Of a DNA stretch of 64,000 bases, positions 1 to 6,856 are shown one piece after another. The position numbers and the translations under genes were made by a program. Positions within the stretch are counted from its first letter, which is position 1, and each line of letters starts with the position of its first letter. Source of the stretch: Synergistes sp. (GTDB lineage Bacteria; Synergistota; Synergistia; Synergistales; Synergistaceae); assembly GCA_017537925.1 (NCBI GenBank), contig JAFYJW010000013.1, forward strand, positions 1-64,000, read 5' to 3'. The notes beneath the pieces were generated by a model, which did not search any database, was not told the DNA's origin, and saw nothing but the letters and a program-made list of their open reading frames with translations.

Positions 1-142
1 AGCCCGTCACCTATTATGCTGAATTTCTCAGAGACCATCTGTACAGTCCTGTTTGAAAGCGGCGGCGCGCATGCGCGCCGCCGCTTTCAAACAGGACTGT
101 ACAGATGGTCTCTGAGAAATTCAGCATAATAGGTGACGGGCT
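1..142. repeat. Perfect 142-bp palindrome at the window edge
   Basis: Bases 1-71 are the exact reverse complement of bases 72-142, with no spacer; the centre lies in GCGCGCATGCGCGC. The right arm holds the ribosome binding site, start codon and first dozen codons of the UPF0280 gene, so the left arm is an inverted copy of that gene start. A zero-spacer palindrome this long is unstable in living cells, and it sits exactly at the end of the sequence. I infer a fold-back amplification or assembly artefact, and treat bases 1-71 as unreliable. Confidence 0.95.
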
Positions 143-980
143 CGTCCTTGTCGATCACGGCCCCGTCACGATGACGCTGGAAGCGCGCAAACGCGGAAGA
201 CCTTTCACGGAAGGCGCTGTGGAAGGGGCAAAGCGCGCACTGGAAGTTTTTGACGGTATCGCCGCGCACCTTGACTTTATTCGTACTCCGTTTTCCGGAA
301 TCAGGTCGATACCGGAAGGCGCGCCGGCAGCCGTCCGCAGGATGGCAGAGTCCGTTGCACAGCTTGAAGACGGCAGCTTCACGCCGCTTGCCGCCGTTGC
401 CGGTACGACTGCAGACTTTGCAGTAAGCGCAATGGCTGCCGCAGGAGCCGATCTTGCGTTTGCCAACAACGGCGGAGACATAGCATGGCATGTTTTACGA
501 GGAGAAAAAGATTTTATTAATGTGGGAATGATAAGCGACCTCAGCATCGGGAGAGCTACGCATTCTCTTAAGATCTGTGCATTTGACGATATAAGGGGTC
601 TTGCTACGAGCGGTCTCGGAGGGCGCAGCCTGACACGCGGCATAGCTTCGGCCGTGACGGTGCTTGCCGCCGATTCTTCAAAAGCCGACGCTGCGGCCAC
701 CGCGATAGCAAACGCCTGTTACTGTGACGATCCGGCGATAGAACGCTGTCTTGCGGAAGAGCTGGACTACGGGACAGATATACGCGGTCTTACCGTTACA
801 AGATCCGTCGGGGCATTAAGGAAAGAGAGCATCAGGACTGCGCTTGCGGCAGGAACCGAAAAAGCGAAAGTCCTGACAGAAAAAGGCATGATAGCAGGCG
901 CTGTTCTGTTTGTCTGCGGCGCCATGAGTATTGTAAAACAACGTGACAGAGGGAACCTTTTTGAGGTTGCCGAACTGTAG
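105..980 (+). CDS. UPF0280 (ApbE-like) family protein
   Basis: The 291-residue protein matches the UPF0280 group, which is distantly related to the ApbE flavin transferases. Its biochemical role is not established. The N-terminal stretch GLVLVDHGPVTMTLEA and the central FANNGGDIAW are typical of the family. No signal peptide or membrane segment is seen. The ATG at 105 is preceded by AGGA at about 8 bases, which supports this start, but the frame is open further upstream into the palindrome and the true upstream sequence is missing. The stop lies 33 bases before the molybdenum subunit of a hydroxylase, so it probably belongs to that operon. A role in flavin or cofactor handling for the hydroxylase is a guess from context only. 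Confidence 0.75.
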   Translation: MVSEKFSIIGDGLVLVDHGPVTMTLEARKRGRPFTEGAVEGAKRALEVFDGIAAHLDFIRTPFSGIRSIPEGAPAAVRRMAESVAQLEDGSFTPLAAVAGTTADFAVSAMAAAGADLAFANNGGDIAWHVLRGEKDFINVGMISDLSIGRATHSLKICAFDDIRGLATSGLGGRSLTRGIASAVTVLAADSSKADAAATAIANACYCDDPAIERCLAEELDYGTDIRGLTVTRSVGALRKESIRTALAAGTEKAKVLTEKGMIAGAVLFVCGAMSIVKQRDRGNLFEVAEL

Positions 981-1012
981 TTGTATCAAAAAAAGGTTTC
1001 GGAGGACTCTGA

Positions 1013-3289
1013 ATGGAACAATTTAAAAGTATAGGCCTGAAGCAGAGTTTTGTGGATGCCCGCGAGAAAGTTACAGGTTCGGCAAGATATTTGGACGATA
1101 TGCAGTTTCCCGGGCTTTTGATCGGGAAGATTCTGCGTTCGCCGCATCCGCATGCAAAAATACTGTCGATAGACACATCGGCCGCCGAGGCGCTGCCTGG
1201 AGTGAAGGCGGTCATAACCGCGAAGGACTGCCCGCATAACAAGTTTGGGATGGAGATTCCCGACGTCGATATGCTGGCAGTAGATAAAGTGCGCTATGTC
1301 GGAGACGAGGTGGCTGCGGTCGCCGCCGATAATGACGAGACAGCAAGGGAAGCGCTGAAACTGATAAAGGTCGAATACGAGCTTCTGCCTGTCGTAGACG
1401 ACCCGCTCAAGGCGATGGAGAAGGATTCGCCGCTCGTTCACGAGGAGAACGGAACGAACATCGCGCGCGAGTATCATATCCAGCGCGGCGACATCGAAGC
1501 CGATTTTGCGGCCTGCGACTATGTCTTTGAAGAGGAATTCAGTACACACCGTGTCTCGGGATTGTATCTTGAGCCTTTCGGAGTTGTCGCGCAGTGGGAG
1601 ACCAACGGCCGTCTTACTGTATGGACTGGCCTTCAGTCGGCTTTCCAGGGCAGAAACGAGATAGCAAAGGCGCTGGGACTCAAGCCAGCCCAGGTGACGG
1701 TCAAGTCACCTTTTATAGGCGGCGGCTTCGGGGCTAAGATATGGATCAGAAACTTCCATCCGATCGCGGCTGTGCTCGCGAAAAAGACGGGACGTCCTGT
1801 CAAGATACTTCTTACAAGAGATGAAGAGCAGCTTACGACGCGCCCGAGGATAGCGCCGCGCATGAAGGTTAAGCTCGGCATGATGAAGGACGGCACGATG
1901 GTCTGCAAGCAGTCGATGATCGTCGCCGACAACGGGGCATATTCATGGGCTGCGCCGAAGGTTCTTCTGAACCTCTCGATGCGCACAGACTGCCTCTACA
2001 GATATAAATCTTCAAAGTGCGACTCATACCTCGTTTATACAAACCTGATCCCTACCAGCGGTTTCCGCGGCTACGGCAACAGCCAGATGCACTTCGCGGT
2101 CGAATCGTTCATAGACGAATGCTGCCGCAGGGTAGGGCTTGATCCTGTAGAGGTGCGCATAAAGAACTGTGTCCGCAAGGGTGACGTGACTCTTCACCAC
2201 TGGAACGTAAAAAGCTGCGCGCTGGCAGAATGTATAAGGACTGCCGCAGATAAGATAAGGGAAAACAGGCTGCCGAAAGAAGAGCAGAACGGGCGTATCA
2301 AACGCGGGATAGGCGTCGCCTGCATGACGCACGTATCCGGCAACCGCGGCGGAGAGAAATTCGACGGATCGTCGGCTATGATACGCATACACGAGGACGG
2401 GGAGGTCTTTATCTTCTCCGGGGAAGCCGACATGGGGCAGGGCGCAAAGACTGTATTTGCGCAGATCGCCTCGGAAAAGTTGGGCGTTCCGATAAGCGAT
2501 ATCACTATAATGCCGCTTGACACCGACGTAAGCCCATTCGGCATGGGCACGTATTCGAGCCGTGTCACTACGGTCGGCGGAAAAGCGGTACTGCTTGCCG
2601 CGGAAAAGGTCCTTGACCAGGTCCTCGACCTTGCGGCTAAGATGAGCAAACGCCAGAAGGACACGATGTACATGGAAAACGGCCTCATCAAATGCAGCCG
2701 TGATCCTTCGATACTGCTGACGCTCAAGGAAGTGGCGCAGAAAGCCATCAGGACCAGGGCAGGGATCCCGCTCACAGCCTATGTGACATATGATCCGCCT
2801 ACGGAAGGCGCCGACAAGAATTTCTACGGAGACTATTCGAGCGCTTATTCATACGGCGCGCACGGAGTAGAAGTAGAAGTCGACACATACACCGGCAAGG
2901 TCAAAGTCCTGCGTGTGATAGCCGTACATGACGTGGGCAAGGTCGTGAACGCGCTCGGCCTGCAGGGACAGATAACCGGCGGAGTGGCGCAGGGCATAGG
3001 CTGGTGCCTCTATGAGAATATGCTCTTCAAAAAGGGTGTGCCCGCGACAAGCGGTCTGCACGGATACACATTTATGACGATCAAAGACATGCCTGCCGTC
3101 GAAGGAATCGCGATCGAATCGAATGACCCGATCGGCCCCTACGGCGCAAAGGGCGTCGGCGAGCCTACTCTGATACCGACAGCGCCCGCCATAGCGAACG
3201 CAATAGAGGACGCCTGCGGGGTGCGTGTGCGCGACCTGCCGATCACACCGGAAAAGCTGTACAGGGCTATTCAGGCTAAGAAAGCTTAG
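1013..3289 (+). CDS. Molybdenum hydroxylase, molybdopterin-binding (large) subunit
   Basis: This is the catalytic subunit of a xanthine dehydrogenase/aldehyde oxidase-type enzyme, which hydroxylates a carbon next to nitrogen in an aromatic heterocycle using water. The 758 residues contain the N-terminal a/b hammerhead (GSARYLDDMQFPG near residue 25), the glycine-rich cofactor loop GGGFGAK near 236, FRGYG near 346, GEADMGQGAK near 470 and the C-terminal GAKGVGEPT, whose glutamate (about 716) is the expected catalytic base. GGAGG stands 6-7 bases before the ATG. The FAD and 2Fe-2S partners lie downstream, beyond a transporter gene. The YqeB gene at this locus suggests a selenium-containing Mo cofactor. 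The substrate cannot be told from sequence; purines, nicotinate or related heterocycles fit. Confidence 0.93.
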   Translation: MEQFKSIGLKQSFVDAREKVTGSARYLDDMQFPGLLIGKILRSPHPHAKILSIDTSAAEALPGVKAVITAKDCPHNKFGMEIPDVDMLAVDKVRYVGDEVAAVAADNDETAREALKLIKVEYELLPVVDDPLKAMEKDSPLVHEENGTNIAREYHIQRGDIEADFAACDYVFEEEFSTHRVSGLYLEPFGVVAQWETNGRLTVWTGLQSAFQGRNEIAKALGLKPAQVTVKSPFIGGGFGAKIWIRNFHPIAAVLAKKTGRPVKILLTRDEEQLTTRPRIAPRMKVKLGMMKDGTMVCKQSMIVADNGAYSWAAPKVLLNLSMRTDCLYRYKSSKCDSYLVYTNLIPTSGFRGYGNSQMHFAVESFIDECCRRVGLDPVEVRIKNCVRKGDVTLHHWNVKSCALAECIRTAADKIRENRLPKEEQNGRIKRGIGVACMTHVSGNRGGEKFDGSSAMIRIHEDGEVFIFSGEADMGQGAKTVFAQIASEKLGVPISDITIMPLDTDVSPFGMGTYSSRVTTVGGKAVLLAAEKVLDQVLDLAAKMSKRQKDTMYMENGLIKCSRDPSILLTLKEVAQKAIRTRAGIPLTAYVTYDPPTEGADKNFYGDYSSAYSYGAHGVEVEVDTYTGKVKVLRVIAVHDVGKVVNALGLQGQITGGVAQGIGWCLYENMLFKKGVPATSGLHGYTFMTIKDMPAVEGIAIESNDPIGPYGAKGVGEPTLIPTAPAIANAIEDACGVRVRDLPITPEKLYRAIQAKKA

Positions 3290-3356
3290 TACGCGGGTAT
3301 ACAGGGATGCTTTTTCCGCCGTATAAGCCATATGAGTTAAACAGAGGTGCAGACAA

Positions 3357-5276
3357 GTGAAAAAATTGTGGAAGATACTTACGGAACAGGGGAAGAAACG
3401 CAAGCTCTCCGGCATAGACGCCAAAGCCGTAAAGTGCATCGCGGTAGCTATGTCGCTCTATCAGCTTGCCCAGGCTACGTTCCTGACGATACCGCCCCAG
3501 ATGCATTACGCGATACATCTGACGTTCATTATGGTCCTCTGCGCGCTGATATATACAAGGACTTACAACGCGGGTGAACGTTCAAGCAAAAAGGTTCCCA
3601 TAGAAGACTGGGTCTACGCCGCAATACTTGCGGCTGCCGGCGTGTATTACTGCCTGCATATGGAAACATATCTTTCCAGAATGCCGATGGTCGACGAACT
3701 TTCTGCTATAGAAGTCGTGATAGGGGTTCTGACAGTAATAGCCGTCATAGGTCTTACGAAGAGGTGTATGGGATTCATTCTTCCTCTGATAGGGTGCCTT
3801 TTCCTCGCATATGCGCTTTGGGGACATAAGATTCCCGGTATCCTGTACCACAGAAAGCTGCTCTCGATCGATATTTTAGACCAGCTTGTCTACACCACGA
3901 ACGGAATCTATTCATCGCCGATAGCCGCGGCCGCGACATATGTTTTCATGTTCGTAATGTTCGGCTCGTTCTTTGCCGCATCCGGAGCAGGGGATTTCTT
4001 CTATAAATTCTCGATGGCCGTGGCGGGACGCTATGCCGGCGGCGCAGGCAAGGTCGCCATCATCACGAGCGGCCTTTTCGGGATGATCAACGGAAGCCCT
4101 ACCGCCAACGTTGTTACGACAGGTTCGTTCACTATACCTATGATGAAGAGGGCAGGATACGACGGTGTCTTCTCCGGCGCGGTAACGGCCGTGGCTGCGA
4201 CAGGCGGCGGCATAATGCCGCCTATAATGGGTACGGCTGCTTTCCTTATGGTCGAGATGGCCGGCATACCGTACAAAAATATAGCGATAGCCGCTTTTGT
4301 GCCGGGCGTGCTTTACTATCTGGCGCTGCTCCTGATCGTTCACTTCCGCGCTAAAAAATTCGGCCTTGTAGGGCTCGATTCCGCCGAACTGCCGTCGGTG
4401 CTGGCAACGCTGAAAGAGGGCTGGATCTTCCTCGTACCTCTCGTCGTGCTTGTCGGTATGCTTATGCGCGGCTACACGGCGAATCTCTCCGCCGTTGTCG
4501 GAATAGCGGCAGTTATAGCCGCATCCTGGGCCCGCAAGGAAACGAGGATGCGTTTGCCCGCTATAATCAAGGCGCTTGAAGATTCCGCGCGTTCCGCCGT
4601 CGTCGTATCTCTCTCCTGCGCTGTGGCGGGCTGCGTCATAGCGGGACTTATGACCACCGGACTCAGCGGCAAGCTTGCAAGCCTTATCCTGAGTCTGGGC
4701 GGCAACAGCACGCTCTCTGCGCTGATACTGACCGCGGCTATATGCACGCTGCTCGGCATGGGTATGCCGGTGGCAGCTGCCTACTGTCTTACCGCTGCGC
4801 TCTGCATCCCTTCTCTTTATGAGCTTGGACTGAAGCCGCTTGAGGCTCACATGTTCGTCGTTTATTTCGCCACGCTTTCCGCTATCACGCCCCCGGTCGC
4901 CGTTGCCTCATATGCAGCGGCGGGCATTTCGGAAGCGAATGCCGCGACGGTGGGCTGGCAGGCCTGCAGGATAGGTCTTGTATCATTTATAGTGCCGTTT
5001 ATCTTTGTATTTGAGCCGATGCTCATGGTAACGCCGGACAATATAGCTCTGCGCAGCATCTGGATCGTGATCACAGCGACGCTGGGAGTCATAATCCTCT
5101 GTGCCGGACTTGAGGGCTTCCTCAGGAAGAGCATACCGATGGTGTTTCGCATTGTGCTTGTCCTGGGCGGTCTGCTTCTTATATATCCGGAAGCGATCAC
5201 AGACTATATAGGACTTGCCGTAGCGGCGCTCCTTGCCGTTCAGCAGTTTACAGGCCTCAAAGTGGGAGGTAAATAA
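3357..5276 (+). CDS. TRAP transporter fused permease (4TM/12TM)
   Basis: This 639-residue polytopic membrane protein joins the small (DctQ-like) and large (DctM-like) TRAP subunits, as in transporters that use TAXI-type binding proteins. Around residues 240-300 it carries the typical block with GSPTANVVTTGSF and GGGIMPPIMGTAAF, followed by many hydrophobic helices. It would import an organic anion using the sodium or proton gradient. Translation starts at GTG 3357 after an AGAGG-like site. It sits between the Mo subunit and the FAD subunit of one hydroxylase, a strong hint that it brings in that enzyme's substrate. No periplasmic binding-protein gene is visible next to it, so the receptor must be encoded outside the window or elsewhere. 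Confidence 0.9.
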   Translation: MKKLWKILTEQGKKRKLSGIDAKAVKCIAVAMSLYQLAQATFLTIPPQMHYAIHLTFIMVLCALIYTRTYNAGERSSKKVPIEDWVYAAILAAAGVYYCLHMETYLSRMPMVDELSAIEVVIGVLTVIAVIGLTKRCMGFILPLIGCLFLAYALWGHKIPGILYHRKLLSIDILDQLVYTTNGIYSSPIAAAATYVFMFVMFGSFFAASGAGDFFYKFSMAVAGRYAGGAGKVAIITSGLFGMINGSPTANVVTTGSFTIPMMKRAGYDGVFSGAVTAVAATGGGIMPPIMGTAAFLMVEMAGIPYKNIAIAAFVPGVLYYLALLLIVHFRAKKFGLVGLDSAELPSVLATLKEGWIFLVPLVVLVGMLMRGYTANLSAVVGIAAVIAASWARKETRMRLPAIIKALEDSARSAVVVSLSCAVAGCVIAGLMTTGLSGKLASLILSLGGNSTLSALILTAAICTLLGMGMPVAAAYCLTAALCIPSLYELGLKPLEAHMFVVYFATLSAITPPVAVASYAAAGISEANAATVGWQACRIGLVSFIVPFIFVFEPMLMVTPDNIALRSIWIVITATLGVIILCAGLEGFLRKSIPMVFRIVLVLGGLLLIYPEAITDYIGLAVAALLAVQQFTGLKVGGK

Positions 5277-5277
5277 A

Positions 5278-6150
5278 TTGAAAAAAGTCGAAAAGCACCT
5301 TTTCCCGAAAAATGTAAAAGAAGCGGTCGAACTTCTTGCGGAATATAAGGGTGAAGCCCGAATCGTTTCCGGAGCGACGGACCTTATGCTCTGGATACGC
5401 GACGGTAAAGTTTCACCGTCAGTACTTGTCGACGTTTCCGATCTGCCGGAGATGAGATTCGTTTCCGTTTCTGACGGTAAGATGTCGATAGGCTCGGCTA
5501 TGACGCACGCCGAGATCGCGGCGCACCCCGACGTCAAAAGGATATTCCCGGCGCTTTCAGACGGCTGCCGCAGCGTGGGGTCGCCTCAGATACGCAATAT
5601 AGCGACGCTCGCCGGCAATATCGTAAGCGCTCAGCCCGCTGCAGACTCAGTGGTGCCGATGACCGCGCTCGGCGCGCAGTGCGAACTGGCCGGTCCTGAC
5701 GGCACGTATATGCGCCCGCTTTGCGAACTTTCAAAAAAAGTCGGAGAGAGTTATGTCGATCCGACAAAGGAAATAATCACACGGATAGAAATAAAGATAC
5801 CGTCCGGAAAATACGGCACGGCTTTCAAGCGCATAGCGCCGCGCGAGGCTATGGCGCTGCCGGTGGTAAACGCAGCGGTGATGCTTGAGGCCGAAGATGA
5901 CGGAACGATAAAGGCGGCCCGTATCGTTGCCTCTCCGGTCGCCGTAGTACCCTTCAGGGCAAAAAACGCAGAAGCGCATCTTATCGGCAAAAAAGCGTCG
6001 CCGAAGCTCTTTGCCGAAGCAGCAGAAGCCGCAGGTGCGGAAGCGTCTCCCCGCGATTCACTTGTACGCGGCTCGGGGGAATACCGCAAAGTTCTTGTAA
6101 AAGACCTTGTGGAGCAGGCGCTGATACAGGCCGCCTCGCTCTTTGCATAG
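5278..6150 (+). CDS. Molybdenum hydroxylase, FAD-binding (medium) subunit
   Basis: At 290 residues this is the normal size for the FAD subunit of xanthine dehydrogenase-type enzymes, which passes electrons from the Fe-S centres to an acceptor. The FAD loops are visible as RIVSGATDLMLWIRDG near residue 29 and IRNIATLAGNIVSAQPAADS near 107, followed by a CO-dehydrogenase-flavoprotein C-terminal domain. I set the start at TTG 5278 because a strong GGGAGGT lies 7 bases upstream; longer in-frame starts fall inside the permease gene. The spacing to the permease stop is one base, and the 2Fe-2S subunit follows 12 bases later, so the genes are co-transcribed. Confidence 0.92.
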   Translation: MKKVEKHLFPKNVKEAVELLAEYKGEARIVSGATDLMLWIRDGKVSPSVLVDVSDLPEMRFVSVSDGKMSIGSAMTHAEIAAHPDVKRIFPALSDGCRSVGSPQIRNIATLAGNIVSAQPAADSVVPMTALGAQCELAGPDGTYMRPLCELSKKVGESYVDPTKEIITRIEIKIPSGKYGTAFKRIAPREAMALPVVNAAVMLEAEDDGTIKAARIVASPVAVVPFRAKNAEAHLIGKKASPKLFAEAAEAAGAEASPRDSLVRGSGEYRKVLVKDLVEQALIQAASLFA

Positions 6151-6162
6151 GAGTGGTTTGAG

Positions 6163-6651
6163 ATGCAGGAATTAAAGTGTGTCGTAAACGGCAAAAACGT
6201 GGCAATAATGATAGACCCGAGCCATTCGCTTGCGGACGTGATCAGATATGATCTCGGCCTCACCGGTACGAAAAAAGGCTGCGAAGAGGGAGAATGCGGC
6301 GCCTGCACGGTGCTCGTCAACGGCCTACCCGTAGATTCATGCATAGTGCCGGCGATGAAAGCCAACGGAAAGAACATACTCACGATCGAAGGACTTGAGC
6401 AGAACGGAGAACTCGATCCTATACAGGAAGCCTTTATGGAAGCGGGAGCTATTCAGTGCGGCTTCTGCACGCCCGGAGTGGTCCTCTCTGCGAAAGCGCT
6501 CCTTATGCGCGAGGAAAATCCGACGAAGGAAGATATCCGCGACGAGCTTTCGGGACACTTCTGCCGCTGCACCGGATATCTGCAGTTCTATGACGCGGTG
6601 AAGCTCGCGTCAGAAAAGATCAAAAGCAGGAAAAACAAAGAAAAAAAATAA
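6163..6651 (+). CDS. Molybdenum hydroxylase, 2Fe-2S (small) subunit
   Basis: The 162-residue protein carries both iron-sulfur clusters expected of this subunit. The plant-ferredoxin-type cluster uses Cys40, Cys45, Cys48 and Cys60 (CEEGECGAC, then DSC). The helical-domain cluster uses Cys99, Cys102, Cys134 and Cys136 (QCGFCTPG and GHFCRCTGY). It relays electrons from the Mo centre to FAD. It is the last of the three enzyme genes, with a GGAG site ahead of its ATG. The lysine-rich tail is short and unremarkable. All eight ligands are present, so the subunit looks functional. Confidence 0.96.
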   Translation: MQELKCVVNGKNVAIMIDPSHSLADVIRYDLGLTGTKKGCEEGECGACTVLVNGLPVDSCIVPAMKANGKNILTIEGLEQNGELDPIQEAFMEAGAIQCGFCTPGVVLSAKALLMREENPTKEDIRDELSGHFCRCTGYLQFYDAVKLASEKIKSRKNKEKK

Positions 6652-6658
6652 ACTGAAC

Positions 6659-6700
6659 ATGCACAGAGGGCTTATTTGCCGCACACAGCCCTTTGTGCAT
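6659..6700 (+). terminator. Stem-loop after the hydroxylase operon
   Basis: A 14-base stem (ATGCACAGAGGGCT at 6659-6672 with AGCCCTTTGTGCAT at 6687-6700, one G-T pair) encloses a 14-base loop, beginning 8 bases after the small-subunit stop. No T-run follows it, so it is not a classical intrinsic terminator. It may stabilise the 3' end of the operon mRNA or mark an operon boundary. Confidence 0.45.
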
Positions 6701-6856
6701 GAGCATTGCAATTCATAATCGGACAAAAAACGTACAGGGGACTGATTTTTCCGCGGAGTTCTCCGGATGCGGCAGCCCGGTTCGAATGGTCTTGTAGTGC
6801 TGGATCAAATGCAGCGATACAAACAATGAATACAAAAAAGAAAGGATGACAGATCG

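Noticed and set aside
832-1549. Minus-strand genes opposite the hydroxylase
   Set aside because: They are open frames created by GC-rich codon use on the opposite strand of well-supported genes, without motifs.
1013-6651. Selenocysteine codon in the hydroxylase subunits
   Set aside because: All three subunits are uninterrupted by in-frame TGA; selenium in this enzyme class is in the cofactor, not in selenocysteine.
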